A stretch of 64,000 nucleotides of DNA from UBA4416 sp035439445 (lineage in GTDB: Bacteria; Bacteroidota; Bacteroidia; B-17B0; Aurantibacillaceae), in contig DAORKG010000003.1 of assembly GCA_035439445.1 (NCBI GenBank), positions 92,569-156,568 of the forward strand. The letters run 5' to 3'. The notes beneath the pieces are model-generated. The model was not told the origin of the DNA. It saw only the letters and a list, made by a program, of their open reading frames with translations, and searched no databases. How positions within the stretch are numbered: the stretch's first letter is position 1; each line of letters begins with the position of its first letter. A program made the translations under genes and the position numbers. This document shows, in pieces, positions 8,557 through 17,518 of the stretch.

Positions 8557-9986
8557 TAAATTTGATTTGCTAAGTTCAATAAATTACCCTCTTCAAAATC
8601 ACGTCCCATAATTTGCAAACCAATTGGTAACCCATTACTGTGCGTTCCATTAGGAACAGATATAGCAGGACAACCAACAATGTTTGCTTGAACGGTGAAG
8701 ATATCTTCTAAATACATTTTGATAGGATCTGTACTATTTTTACCAAATTCGAAAGCTGTTCCCGGAGTTGAAGGCGTTACAATAAAATCATGCTGAGCTA
8801 AAATCTCACGTGTTTTTTGACGGATTTTATTTCTTACTTTTTGAGCTTTACCATAGTAAGCATCATAGTAACCTGCGCTTAACACAAACGTACCAAGCAT
8901 AATACGTCGTTTTACTTCCTTACCAAATCCTTCGCTTCTTGATTTCTTATAAGTACTTTCTAAATCAGTTGCATTCGGACTTCTGTATCCATAATGCACA
9001 CCATCAAAACGAGATAAATTTGAAGAAGCCTCAGCTGTAGTTAACACATAATACGTTGGTACTAAAAAATCTAAGTAAGGAAAATCAACAGCAGTTACTG
9101 TGTGACCATCATTTTTTAATTTCTCTAAAGCAGCTAAAGTTTGTTTTTTTACTTCAGGGTCTAAACCGTTAGACTCTACACATTCTTTTAAATAAGCGAC
9201 TTTGTATTTTTTAGTTTCAGATAAAGCATTCACATATTGTCCAACTGCCTTTTGTGAAGCAGTTGTATCATACTCATCTTTACCTGCCATAATTTCTAAT
9301 AATAAAGCTGCGTCTTCCACAGTTTTTGTAATAGGCCCAATTTGATCAAAAGAAGAAGCGTAAGCAATTAATCCCCAACGAGAAATTCTTCCGTAAGTTG
9401 GCTTTAAGCCTACTGTTCCTGTAAAAGATGCCGGTTGACGAATAGAGCCACCTGTATCAGAACCCAAAGTAACATGACATAAGTTAGCTGCAACAGCGGC
9501 TGCAGAACCACCGGATGAACCACCCGGAACAGTTTTCTCGTTTAATGGATTTAATACTTTACCAAAAGCAGAATTTTCGTTACTACTTCCCATAGCAAAT
9601 TCATCACAATTTAAACGACCAATGATGATGGCATCTTCAGCTAACAATCTTTCAACTACAGTTGATGAATATAATGATTCAAAACCTTCTAATATTTTTG
9701 ACGAACAAGAAACTTTATGTCCTTTGTAACAGATATTATCTTTTAGACCAATTACAACGCCAGCAAGTTTACCCAAAGAATTGGAAGCTGAGGCTCTCGA
9801 AGCTTTGATTTTTTCATCTACCAATTTTGCTTGCGCTAAAGCAGACTCATTAAACACTTCCAAAAAAGCGTTCAATTGTTTTTTTGCTTCAATTGCTTTG
9901 ATTGATTCTTCAACTAGTTGAATGCAGGAAATTTTACCTGAATTCAAATCTGCATGAAGATTTTTTATAGTTGTAAATGTATACAC
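8556..9986 (-). CDS. gatA: Asp/Glu-tRNA amidotransferase subunit A
   Basis: 476 residues, normal length for GatA. This amidase releases ammonia from glutamine so that the GatCAB complex can convert Glu-tRNA(Gln) or Asp-tRNA(Asn) to the amide forms. The amidase-signature catalytic triad is visible: the Lys in VIGLKDNICYKG, the cis-Ser in GSDTGGSIRQPA and the nucleophile in the GGSSGGSAAAVAA loop. gatB and gatC are not adjacent. It is the first gene of a four-gene run ending with mrp and lies just upstream of the tatA terminator. Confidence 0.96.
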   Translation of the reverse strand: MYTFTTIKNLHADLNSGKISCIQLVEESIKAIEAKKQLNAFLEVFNESALAQAKLVDEKIKASRASASNSLGKLAGVVIGLKDNICYKGHKVSCSSKILEGFESLYSSTVVERLLAEDAIIIGRLNCDEFAMGSSNENSAFGKVLNPLNEKTVPGGSSGGSAAAVAANLCHVTLGSDTGGSIRQPASFTGTVGLKPTYGRISRWGLIAYASSFDQIGPITKTVEDAALLLEIMAGKDEYDTTASQKAVGQYVNALSETKKYKVAYLKECVESNGLDPEVKKQTLAALEKLKNDGHTVTAVDFPYLDFLVPTYYVLTTAEASSNLSRFDGVHYGYRSPNATDLESTYKKSRSEGFGKEVKRRIMLGTFVLSAGYYDAYYGKAQKVRNKIRQKTREILAQHDFIVTPSTPGTAFEFGKNSTDPIKMYLEDIFTVQANIVGCPAISVPNGTHSNGLPIGLQIMGRDFEEGNLLNLANQI

Positions 9987-10005
9987 AGTTTATATATTAA
10001 ATAAT

Positions 10006-10036
10006 AAAAGCGTCAATCGAATAGACTGACGCTTTT
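10006..10036. terminator. Rho-independent terminator between tatA and gatA
   Basis: The stem AAAAGCGTCA/TGACGCTTTT with an 11-nt loop lies downstream of tatA on the minus strand, so tatA is probably a separate transcript from gatA. Confidence 0.75.
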
Positions 10037-10057
10037 AAAGTGTTTTTCAATAAAGAA

Positions 10058-10255
10058 TTATTTTTTTTCTACGTCAGTTGATTCAGAAGAATTTCCATCT
10101 TTTGCATCTTTAAACTCTTTCATCCCTTTTCCTAATCCTTTCATTAATTCAGGAATTTTTTTACCTCCGAATAATAATAAAACGATAACTAAGATGATAA
10201 TGATTTCAGGAGCTCCAAGTCCGCCTAACATACCTAAGATTAATGCTTGTGTCAT
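10058..10255 (-). CDS. tatA: Twin-arginine translocase subunit TatA/TatE
   Basis: 65 residues. One N-terminal transmembrane helix (IIIILVIVLLLFGG) is followed by the hinge motif FGGKKIPELMKGLGKGMKEFKDA, an amphipathic helix, and a charged tail, which is the TatA pattern. TatA forms the protein-conducting pore for folded proteins in the inner membrane. tatC is not in the window. It has its own well-formed promoter (10274-10304) and terminator. Confidence 0.95.
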   Translation of the reverse strand: MTQALILGMLGGLGAPEIIIILVIVLLLFGGKKIPELMKGLGKGMKEFKDAKDGNSSESTDVEKK

Positions 10256-10273
10256 TGTTATAAATTTAGGTCA

Positions 10274-10304
10274 CAAATATAAGGATTTATTAGTTTTAAG
10301 CAAA
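10274..10304 (-). promoter_or_regulatory. Bacteroidota-type promoter for tatA
   Basis: Read on the minus strand: a -33 TTTG (10304-10301), exactly 19 nt, then a -7 TATATTTG (10281-10274), both matching the Bacteroidota sigma consensus. The tatA ATG lies about 18 nt downstream of the -7 element. Confidence 0.75.
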
Positions 10305-10342
10305 TTGCCAAAAATCTGTTATTTTTGAGCAAAATAGCAGGT

Positions 10343-10750
10343 ATGATTAAGAAAATAGAACATATTGGAATTGCCGTAAAAAGCCTTCAAAACTCCAACG
10401 ATTTATTTAAAAAACTCTTTGGGAAAGACTATTATAAAGTAGAATCTGTAGAAAGTGAAGGGGTAAGTACTTCATTCTTTATGCTAGGAGAAACAAAAAT
10501 TGAGCTTTTGGAAGCGACTAATCCTGAAAGTGCTATTGCTAAATTTATTGATAAAAAGGGAGAAGGAATTCATCATATTGCCTACGAAGTAGATGATATT
10601 TACCAAGAAATGGATAGGTTAAAAGCTGAGGGTTTTGAGGTATTGAATAAGGAACCTAAACATGGTGCCGATAATAAATTGATTTTCTTTTTACATCCAA
10701 AAAGCACTAATGGGGTTTTGGTGGAATTATGTCAAGAAAGAAAAAATTAG
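10343..10750 (+). CDS. mce: Methylmalonyl-CoA epimerase
   Basis: About 135 residues of glyoxalase/VOC fold with two beta-alpha-beta-beta-beta modules: EHIGIAVKSL (metal His) and GEGIHHIAYEVDDI (metal His), ending VLVELCQE (metal Glu). It interconverts R- and S-methylmalonyl-CoA in propionate and branched-chain degradation. I chose the ATG at 10343, six codons after an in-frame TTG; a -7-like TATTTTTG at 10320-10327 fits this start with a short leader. The 3' end overlaps the opposite-strand DUF6340 gene by 4 bp. Confidence 0.92.
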   Translation: MIKKIEHIGIAVKSLQNSNDLFKKLFGKDYYKVESVESEGVSTSFFMLGETKIELLEATNPESAIAKFIDKKGEGIHHIAYEVDDIYQEMDRLKAEGFEVLNKEPKHGADNKLIFFLHPKSTNGVLVELCQERKN

Positions 10751-11790
10751 TTACCTAATTGGTAATCTACACGCTGATTTACGCTTCTTCGATTTTTAAG
10801 CATATTCACATATTGTAAAGCTAGCCTATTATTATAGTCTTCGTAAGACTTTTGTGCCCAAGAGATAGCAGCATCTAAATCTCCATTGATTTCATTTAAT
10901 ATAGCCATATTATAACAAGCTCTACCTGCTATTTTTCTTTTCGAACTCTTAGTATCTTGTAACCACAATTCTCCAGCCCCATCCCAATTACCTGTTCTAG
11001 CTCTTCGAGTAGCTATTTTTAAATTACTTGAACCTTTCACAAAATAATCTCTGGTTAGTTTTACCCAATAAGGTATAATTCTGTCTGCGTAAACATGCCC
11101 CATATGATTGGCACTTTGCTTAATTGCTTCTTTTCTTCCCAACATCGCTTCGGTAGTATTTATAATATTTACTGCACTGGCTGTAACTGTTAGGTTTTCA
11201 TACATAGGATACTCATCAAGTATATATTTCTTTTTAGGATCATATATTCTCCAGCCGGTTTTAACTGTTGTAATAATGTTTACTCTAGCTTGAGTAGCAG
11301 TGTTTAAAATATCAACCACTTCATTTATTCTAGGAGGAGGAACATTTAATGGAACAACTTTAAGCTCACTATCAAACACTTCTAAAACAAATAAAACATC
11401 TACTCCGTGATCCTGACAAATTTTTTCCACTTCTGTCCATGATAGTTGAGAAGGAAATGTTCCTGATACAGGAGTTTTTAATTCAACATCTGTTATTGGT
11501 TTTACAATGTCAAAACGTTTGTTTTGAGTTAAAGCATCATTCAATCCTCGCACACATTCAGCACTTGATTCTTGAATTAATTTAAGTGTTTCACCTGATC
11601 TGGCTTGATGGATTGTATTTAGTATTTTATTATCTTCTGTAGGCGTAGTTCGGGTAATGATACCTACATTTTTTGTTTCCTTAGAAATTGTAACAGGCGC
11701 AGGGTTGGTAGCATTAATGTAAACCAAGTTGGTTTTACAAGAAGAAAAAGTTACTAAAGCAATAAGAGTTAAGTAACTGAATAATTTCAT
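10747..11790 (-). CDS. DUF6340-like lipoprotein
   Basis: 347 residues. The start MKLFSYLTLIALVTFSSC is a lipoprotein signal with lipobox. The mature part has an alpha/beta region (VGIITRTTP ... CQDHGVDVLFVLEVFDSELK) and a C-terminal helical region resembling TPRs (ATRRARTGNWDGAGELW, CYNMAILNEINGDLDAAISWAQKSY). This matches my memory of the DUF6340 family of Bacteroidota envelope lipoproteins, whose function is unknown. It sits 5 nt upstream of ispF in the same direction of transcription as its neighbour, and overlaps the mce end by 4 bp. Confidence 0.75.
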   Translation of the reverse strand: MKLFSYLTLIALVTFSSCKTNLVYINATNPAPVTISKETKNVGIITRTTPTEDNKILNTIHQARSGETLKLIQESSAECVRGLNDALTQNKRFDIVKPITDVELKTPVSGTFPSQLSWTEVEKICQDHGVDVLFVLEVFDSELKVVPLNVPPPRINEVVDILNTATQARVNIITTVKTGWRIYDPKKKYILDEYPMYENLTVTASAVNIINTTEAMLGRKEAIKQSANHMGHVYADRIIPYWVKLTRDYFVKGSSNLKIATRRARTGNWDGAGELWLQDTKSSKRKIAGRACYNMAILNEINGDLDAAISWAQKSYEDYNNRLALQYVNMLKNRRSVNQRVDYQLGN

Positions 11791-11795
11791 GAGAT

Positions 11796-12278
11796 TTATT
11801 TTTTATAGATTAAGGCAACTGCATACGCATTCACACCTTCTTCTCTTCCAACATAACCTAAACGCTCATTTGTGGTGGCTTTAATAGAAATATCGTTAGT
11901 TGTGATATTCATAATTGGCGATAATACTTTTTGCATTTCAGATATATGAGGATTTACTTTAGGTGCTTCTAAACTTAAAGTAGCATCTACATTTCCTATG
12001 CCAAAACCATTTTGATCTAATAATTCAACAACCTCTTTTAACAATAATTTACTATCAGCTCCTTTATACTTTGGATTTGTATTTGGAAAATGAAATCCAA
12101 TATCTCTCAAATTGGCTGCTCCTAACAAGGCATCGCAAATAGCATGTAACAAAACATCAGCATCGCTATGCCCCACACATCCTTTATCAAATTCTAATTT
12201 AATACCACCTAACCATAATTCTCTTCCCTCACCTAATGGATGAACATCGTATCCGAAACCAACTCTTATATTTACCAT
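11796..12278 (-). CDS. ispF: 2-C-methyl-D-erythritol 2,4-cyclodiphosphate synthase
   Basis: 160 residues, standard length. IspF forms the cyclic diphosphate in the MEP isoprenoid pathway. The metal-binding D-x-H of GFGYDVHPL and the family signature GHSDADVLLHAICDALLGAA are intact, as are DIGFHFPNT and ATTNERLGYVGREEG. It is a homotrimer in the cytoplasm. The gene begins after a short tract of AT-rich direct repeats (12280-12335) that separates it from the acyltransferase gene. Confidence 0.97.
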   Translation of the reverse strand: MVNIRVGFGYDVHPLGEGRELWLGGIKLEFDKGCVGHSDADVLLHAICDALLGAANLRDIGFHFPNTNPKYKGADSKLLLKEVVELLDQNGFGIGNVDATLSLEAPKVNPHISEMQKVLSPIMNITTNDISIKATTNERLGYVGREEGVNAYAVALIYKK

Positions 12279-12279
12279 A

Positions 12280-12335
12280 TTTAAAGATTTAAGATTTAAA
12301 GTTTAAGATTTAAGATTTAAAAAAATCTCAATCCC
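12280..12335. repeat. AT-rich direct repeats of the 'AAGATTTAA' type
   Basis: Five or more degenerate copies of AGATTTAA/AGTTTAA follow each other in the gap between ispF and the acyltransferase gene. A similar 'GAATTAAGAATTAAGAATT' tract lies after rsmH (14843-14870). They look like decayed short intergenic repeats and no function is evident. Confidence 0.5.
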
Positions 12336-12352
12336 AAATTCTTTAATCTGAA

Positions 12353-13207
12353 TTAATAATTTTTCATATACTCTTCAAATGGAATTCCCTTCATGAATTC
12401 CGAAGAGTAAATGTATTGATACAATAACTCCGACCACTGATGGTGTGTTTTTCCGGAATGCAAAATTGATGAATGAAAAGGTTTACTGTAATGAATTCTA
12501 ATTTCCTTATTTTTCGCACTGAACATTTCATCAGGTAAAAACAACATTTCAATATTTCCTTTAATGCCTATTTGTTTTCTGATTTTAGCAAAGTTGTAAA
12601 AGAACTCCGAATTTTTCCCTTCAATAAAAACAGGTTGAATCCAACGATCATGGTCAATAGATTGAGTTACAAAACTCTTTTTCCATTTCAAATCTCTTAT
12701 TAATCCGTTCATTTTTCGTGACACCAGGCCTGCAGGGAAAAATAAAACTGCCGCATCGGATCTGAACACATCATCCATCGTTCTTAGGGATTTAGTAGAT
12801 GAAGCTCCAACCTTGTTTACAGCAACAAATACATCTCCGTAATTTTTTAAGTTTTTTAAAATATCATTTACAAAAAAATTAACATCCGGTCTGATCTCTC
12901 CAACTGATTTAATAAGTGCCATTCCATCAAGTCCACCTAATGGATGATTAGCAGCAATTACAACTCTATCTGTTTTTGGAACCAAATGATGATTGATGGA
13001 AATAACTTTTGCTCCAAGTCTGTCTAGTGCCACTTTGTTGAATTCCAGACCATGGTAATCTTTAAAATCTTCCATAGCCTTATTGATATCATCCTCATGA
13101 AGCTTTTTTTTAAGCCAATTTATAGCAAAGCGTGGCAACCATTTGTAAAGTTTGTAAGCTTTTTCCTTTAAAACTTTCTCAATATCTATAAATTTTTTGT
13201 TTTCCAT
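12353..13207 (-). CDS. Lysophospholipid acyltransferase-family protein (hemolysin-like)
   Basis: About 284 residues of glycerolipid acyltransferase fold. The motif VVIAANHPLGGLDGMALI stands in for the family NHxxxxD catalytic block (here with five residues between His and Asp), and LFFPAGLVSRKMNG is the phosphate-binding block. Related proteins act on acyl-acceptors at the inner membrane, often in ornithine-lipid or phospholipid synthesis. I start it at the ATG at 13207; a GTG four codons earlier is also open. It is transcribed away from mraZ. The exact acceptor is unknown. Confidence 0.8.
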   Translation of the reverse strand: MENKKFIDIEKVLKEKAYKLYKWLPRFAINWLKKKLHEDDINKAMEDFKDYHGLEFNKVALDRLGAKVISINHHLVPKTDRVVIAANHPLGGLDGMALIKSVGEIRPDVNFFVNDILKNLKNYGDVFVAVNKVGASSTKSLRTMDDVFRSDAAVLFFPAGLVSRKMNGLIRDLKWKKSFVTQSIDHDRWIQPVFIEGKNSEFFYNFAKIRKQIGIKGNIEMLFLPDEMFSAKNKEIRIHYSKPFHSSILHSGKTHHQWSELLYQYIYSSEFMKGIPFEEYMKNY

Positions 13208-13397
13208 AGGCAGGGTCACAAAGGTAAAAGAATTGTTAATATCTCAACTATCAAAAATCATCTTTTTTGAAATAAGTCAATCTTACCATTCCTTTCAAAA
13301 GCACAATAAAATCAATGGATTTTATTTTATCTGATTTGAATCTGATACTAATTTTTTCGGTTCATAACAATTAACAATTTTCAATTTATCAACAAAA

Positions 13398-13437
13398 GTG
13401 GTAAAAAATGGGTTAAAGTGGTAGAAAGTGGTAAAAT
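13398..13437 (+). promoter_or_regulatory. MraZ operator: four direct repeats with 10-bp period
   Basis: GTGG, ATGG, GTGG and GTGG begin at 13398, 13408, 13418 and 13428, each followed by an A-rich half turn. MraZ in other bacteria binds TGGGN-type direct repeats at 10-bp spacing upstream of its own gene, so this is a good autoregulatory site. A -7-like TATTTTTG (13444-13451) follows at once, so bound MraZ would cover the -33 region. Confidence 0.75.
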
Positions 13438-13475
13438 TTTAATTATTTTTGACTCGATTCAAACAAAACCCAACA

Positions 13476-13946
13476 ATGACAAGCCTTATAGGAGAATTTG
13501 ATTGTAAAGTAGATGCGAAAGGGCGTTTCATGTTTCCTGTTAACCTCAGGAAGCAGTTGGAAGAGGTATTTGATAAAGGATTTGTTATCAATCGAAACCT
13601 TCATCAAAAATGTTTAGTGCTTTATCCAATTAATGAGTGGAATAAACTGAACAAAAAATTAAGCAAGTTGAATCGTTTGATAAAAGCAAATGATGTATTT
13701 GTAAGAAAATTTACAGGAGGCGCAACTGCGGCAGATGCTGATAATACAGGGCGAGTGCTTTTACCAAAATCGTTAGTAGAATACGCAGATATTAAAACAG
13801 ACATTAAAGTTTTAGGAAGTAACAACGTGATTGAAATTTGGGATAAAACATTATATGATCAGTTCTTATCTCAAGATGTGGATATAGAGAAATTAGCTGA
13901 AGACGTTTTAGGAAACTTAAATTTTAATGATGGAGACGATGAGTAA
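13476..13946 (+). CDS. mraZ: Transcriptional regulator MraZ
   Basis: About 156 residues with two SpoVT/AbrB-like halves: IGEFDCKVDAKGRFMFP and ATAADADNTGRVLLPKSL, each with the D-x-x-G-R motif. MraZ is a ring-forming DNA-binding repressor of the dcw cluster. I chose the ATG at 13476 because it starts MTSLIGEFDCKVD, the usual N-terminus; an upstream TTG frame would overlap the promoter. The end overlaps rsmH by 8-20 bp, as is usual for this operon. Confidence 0.96.
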   Translation: MTSLIGEFDCKVDAKGRFMFPVNLRKQLEEVFDKGFVINRNLHQKCLVLYPINEWNKLNKKLSKLNRLIKANDVFVRKFTGGATAADADNTGRVLLPKSLVEYADIKTDIKVLGSNNVIEIWDKTLYDQFLSQDVDIEKLAEDVLGNLNFNDGDDE

Positions 13947-14853
13947 TGCTTATCACATCCCCGTTCTTTTACAACCTTGCATAGATGGCCTTGACATAAA
14001 CCCCGACGGCGTATATGTGGATTTAACTTTTGGTGGTGGCGGACATTCAAAGGAAATTTTGAAACATCTGTCTGCTAAAGGTAAATTGTTTTCGTTTGAT
14101 CAGGATGAAGATGCTAAAGCAAATATCCCTGATGATAAACGTTTAACTTTCATACCACATAATTTTAGATTCATATCTAATTATCTCAAATTATACGGTG
14201 TAACACAAGTTGACGGTATATTGGGAGATTTAGGTGTTTCATCTCATCAGTTTGATAAAGGAGAACGTGGTTTCTCTATTCGTTTTGATGCAGATTTGGA
14301 TATGCGCATGAATCAGAAATCTGATTTAACAGCCAAGAAAGTATTAAACACTTACGATGCTAAAAAACTAACATCCATATTCCGAGAGTATGGCGAAGTT
14401 GACAATGCTTTTAAACTTGCCAACTTAATTGTTGAAGCCAGGACAAACGGAAGCATTGAGACAACGGCTCAGTTTAAAGAAATCATAAAACCTTGTACAC
14501 CAAAATTTGAAGAGAGTAGATATTTAGCTAAAGTATATCAGGCAATTCGTATTGAAGTAAACCAAGAAATGGAAGCATTGAAAGAATGCTTAACACAATG
14601 CGTTAATCTTTTAAAACCTAATGCACGATTAGTGGTGATGAGTTACCATAGCTTAGAAGACAGATTGGTGAAAAATTTAATTAGATCAGGGAATGTAGAG
14701 GGAATTGAAGAGAAGGACATCGTATTTGGAAAAATCACTAAATACTTTAAGTCTTTAACATCAAAACCAATTGTACCGGACGCAGAGGAGATAGAAAAAA
14801 ATTCAAGAGCAAGAAGTGCAAAATTGAGAATAGCTGAACGAATTAAGAATTAA
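13927..14853 (+). CDS. rsmH: 16S rRNA (cytosine-1402-N4)-methyltransferase
   Basis: About 304-308 residues. The SAM-binding fold is marked by VYVDLTFGGGGHSKEIL and GILGDLGVSSHQFD, and the family end-block SYHSLEDRLVKNLIR and SRARSAKLRIAER are intact. RsmH methylates C1402 in the ribosomal P site. ATGs at 13927, 13930 and 13939 are all possible; MSNAYHIPVLL (13939) aligns best with family starts and leaves an 8-bp overlap with mraZ. Confidence 0.96.
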   Translation: MMETMSNAYHIPVLLQPCIDGLDINPDGVYVDLTFGGGGHSKEILKHLSAKGKLFSFDQDEDAKANIPDDKRLTFIPHNFRFISNYLKLYGVTQVDGILGDLGVSSHQFDKGERGFSIRFDADLDMRMNQKSDLTAKKVLNTYDAKKLTSIFREYGEVDNAFKLANLIVEARTNGSIETTAQFKEIIKPCTPKFEESRYLAKVYQAIRIEVNQEMEALKECLTQCVNLLKPNARLVVMSYHSLEDRLVKNLIRSGNVEGIEEKDIVFGKITKYFKSLTSKPIVPDAEEIEKNSRARSAKLRIAERIKN

Positions 14854-14916
14854 GAATTCAGATTTAAGAATTAGAGTACAATTTATACTTCTCATTTCTC
14901 AAATCTTAAATAATAA

Positions 14917-15369
14917 ATGGCAAACAAATTTAGAAACATACCAAAAGAAGAAGAACTAGAAGAGTTAGAAGAACTAGTGGAACAAGAAGAACCGCAAGTT
15001 GTTTCGAAGCCTACTAAACCCGGAAAGAAAGGTGTGTTAGCTAAAGGTTTATCGAAAATTTTTGGTGGTTCGTTTTTAAGTGACGACAGAGCGGTGCAAC
15101 ATATTCCGTTCGTTTTGTTTTTAGGACTTATTGCCATTTTATATATCGCAAACGGTTACTATGCGGATGATAAAATTAGAGAAGTAAATAAAGTAAGTAA
15201 CCAAATAAAAGAATTACGCACAGAATACATCTCATCAAAATCTGATTTGATGTTTGTAAGTAAACAAAGCGAAGTGGCAAAAGCAGTTGCTCCATTAGGT
15301 TTAAAAGAGCCTGTGGTAGCTCCGATGAAAATAGAAATGGATAGTTTAAAAAAAGAAGTGAAGAATTAA
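14917..15369 (+). CDS. ftsL: FtsL-like cell division protein
   Basis: 150 residues. An acidic cytoplasmic stretch (EEEELEELEELVEQEE) is followed by a membrane helix (IPFVLFLGLIAILYIANGYY, ~63-84) and a coiled-coil periplasmic segment (KVSNQIKELRTEYISSKSDLMFV). This is the single-pass topology of FtsL, which joins the divisome with FtsI and FtsW. Sequence conservation in this family is weak, so position between rsmH and ftsI carries much of the evidence. A degenerate AATTAAG repeat tract precedes it. Confidence 0.85.
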   Translation: MANKFRNIPKEEELEELEELVEQEEPQVVSKPTKPGKKGVLAKGLSKIFGGSFLSDDRAVQHIPFVLFLGLIAILYIANGYYADDKIREVNKVSNQIKELRTEYISSKSDLMFVSKQSEVAKAVAPLGLKEPVVAPMKIEMDSLKKEVKN

Positions 15370-17517
15370 TTGGAAAACAAAAAAGACATATTATCTAGAA
15401 CGTATTTAGTGTACATATTTTTATGTGTGTTCGCTTTATCCATTTTTTATAAAATGTGTATCATCCAATTTAAAGAAGGAGCAGAGTGGACAGCTAAAGC
15501 AGAAGCTTTTAACACGCAAGTTCATGAGATACAAGCTGTACGTGGAAATATTTTTGACATTAACGGAAACTTATTGGCTACTTCCTTACCCTACTATGAA
15601 GTAGCAGTAGATATAAACGCTCCATCCATTGATAAAAAATTATTTGAAGCAAAAGTAGATTCATTGGGAACAATGATTGCTGATTTATTTAAAGACAAAT
15701 CAGCTAAACAATATATTAAACTATTACGCAAAGCGCGTAAAAGCGGTGACCGTTATGTTGTTTTAAAACGTAATGTACCATACAAAGATTTACAAATTCT
15801 AAAAACTTTTCCAATTTTCAAAAAAGGAAAACGTGGTGGTTTAGTAACACTTCAAACAAACAAGCGTGAACGTCCATTTAAAATGTTAGCAGCTCGTACT
15901 ATCGGTATGGCTCGTGAGGGTGTGAAACCAGTTGGTTTAGAGGGTGCATACGATACTTTACTAAAAGGTATAAGCGGACAACGTTTAATGCAAAAAATTG
16001 CAGGTGATGTGTGGCGACCTATTAACGATGAAAACGAAGTTGAACCAAAAGATGGTAGCGATTTATATACAACAATCGATATCAATATTCAGGATGTTGC
16101 TGAAAATGCTTTAATGAATACCTTGATTAAAAATAAAGCATCGCATGGTTGTGCTATTTTAATGGAAGTAAAAACCGGCGAGATTAAAGCAATTGCAAAC
16201 TTAACGCGTGATGGAAAAGACTCTACATCTTACTCAGAAAGTTTGAACTATGCTATTGGTTATGCCACAGAGCCTGGGTCTACGTTTAAGCTAGCGTCTT
16301 ATTTAGCAGTGATGGATGACTACGGTTTAAATTTAGATGAAAAAATACAAGTTGGTAATGGCGAAGTGACTTATTATAACAAAACTATTAAGGATGCTCA
16401 TCCGCCTGAAACTCCTGTTTTAACATTAAAGCGTGCATTTGAAGTTTCATCTAACGTAGCTGCTGCTAAAACCATTGTAAAATATTACTCAAAAAACCCT
16501 CAACAATACATTAATAAATTAAAATCATTTCATCTAAATGAGAAAATAGGTTTGGCTATCCCCGGAGAAGCGAAACCTTTAATAAAAGAACCAAAAAGCA
16601 AAGATTGGTCTGGTTTATCACTTCCTCAAATTAGTTATGGTTACGAAAGTTTAATTACTCCATTACAAACCTTAACTCTTTATAATGCTATTGCTAACGA
16701 TGGGAAAATGGTAAAGCCTCGTTTTGAAAGAGAAATTAAACATAACGGTAAAACAGTAAAAACTTTTACTACTGAGGTGATTGCTGAGCAAATTGTAAAA
16801 CCATCTACCATTAAAAAAGCAAAAGAAATGCTAGAAGGCGTTGTGCAAAATGGAAGCGGAAAAGGTTTAAACATTACTGCATTTAAAGTGGGTGGTAAAA
16901 CGGGTACCGCACAAATTGCCAAAGTTGGAGCAAGAAGAGGAAGTGGAAAAACAGCTTATGGTGATGTGGGCGACAGAAATTACCAAGCATCTTTTGTAGG
17001 GTATTTTCCGGCAGATAAACCATTATATACTTGTATCGTTATTATCAATTCGCCTAGTAATGGTATTTATTATGGTGGTTTAGTCGCTGGTCCAGTATTC
17101 AAAGAAATTGCTGAAAAGGTTTACTCAAGTAGTTTAGACTTTTTAGAACCTATCAATAACAAACAAAATTTATTAACCAAAGCTCCGGGAAGCATCAAAT
17201 CAAAAAATGATGAAATAGTTGTCGCTTCCAAAGCTCTAAAACTACCAATAAAATCTGACGTTACAGAAGACAACTATGTATCAAGAAATCCTTCCGACTC
17301 AACTCGAATTTCGTTACAAGCAAGCAATTTAGAAAGCCAATTAAAAAAAGGAATTGTTCCAAACTTAAATGGCCTATCTGCAAAAGATGCTTTGTATTTA
17401 CTAGAAAATTCAGGTTTTCATGTAAAGCTATATGGAATTGGTTCAGTAAAAAAACAATCGATTGAAGCTGGTCAAAAATTTAATAAAGGAGATAAAATAA
17501 CATTGATACTTAGTTAA
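15370..17517 (+). CDS. ftsI: Division-specific peptidoglycan transpeptidase (PBP3/FtsI) with PASTA domain
   Basis: 715 residues, inner membrane. After a membrane helix (YLVYIFLCVFALSIFYKM) comes the PBP dimerisation domain (EIQAVRGNIFDINGNLLAT), then the transpeptidase domain with SxxK in EPGSTFKLASY, SxN in EVSSNVAAAK and KTG in VGGKTGTAQIA. A C-terminal PASTA domain (VPNLNGLSAKDALYLLENSG) ends the protein. It cross-links septal peptidoglycan with FtsW. The start is a TTG directly abutting the ftsL stop codon. Confidence 0.96.
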   Translation: MENKKDILSRTYLVYIFLCVFALSIFYKMCIIQFKEGAEWTAKAEAFNTQVHEIQAVRGNIFDINGNLLATSLPYYEVAVDINAPSIDKKLFEAKVDSLGTMIADLFKDKSAKQYIKLLRKARKSGDRYVVLKRNVPYKDLQILKTFPIFKKGKRGGLVTLQTNKRERPFKMLAARTIGMAREGVKPVGLEGAYDTLLKGISGQRLMQKIAGDVWRPINDENEVEPKDGSDLYTTIDINIQDVAENALMNTLIKNKASHGCAILMEVKTGEIKAIANLTRDGKDSTSYSESLNYAIGYATEPGSTFKLASYLAVMDDYGLNLDEKIQVGNGEVTYYNKTIKDAHPPETPVLTLKRAFEVSSNVAAAKTIVKYYSKNPQQYINKLKSFHLNEKIGLAIPGEAKPLIKEPKSKDWSGLSLPQISYGYESLITPLQTLTLYNAIANDGKMVKPRFEREIKHNGKTVKTFTTEVIAEQIVKPSTIKKAKEMLEGVVQNGSGKGLNITAFKVGGKTGTAQIAKVGARRGSGKTAYGDVGDRNYQASFVGYFPADKPLYTCIVIINSPSNGIYYGGLVAGPVFKEIAEKVYSSSLDFLEPINNKQNLLTKAPGSIKSKNDEIVVASKALKLPIKSDVTEDNYVSRNPSDSTRISLQASNLESQLKKGIVPNLNGLSAKDALYLLENSGFHVKLYGIGSVKKQSIEAGQKFNKGDKITLILS

Positions 17518-17518
17518 A

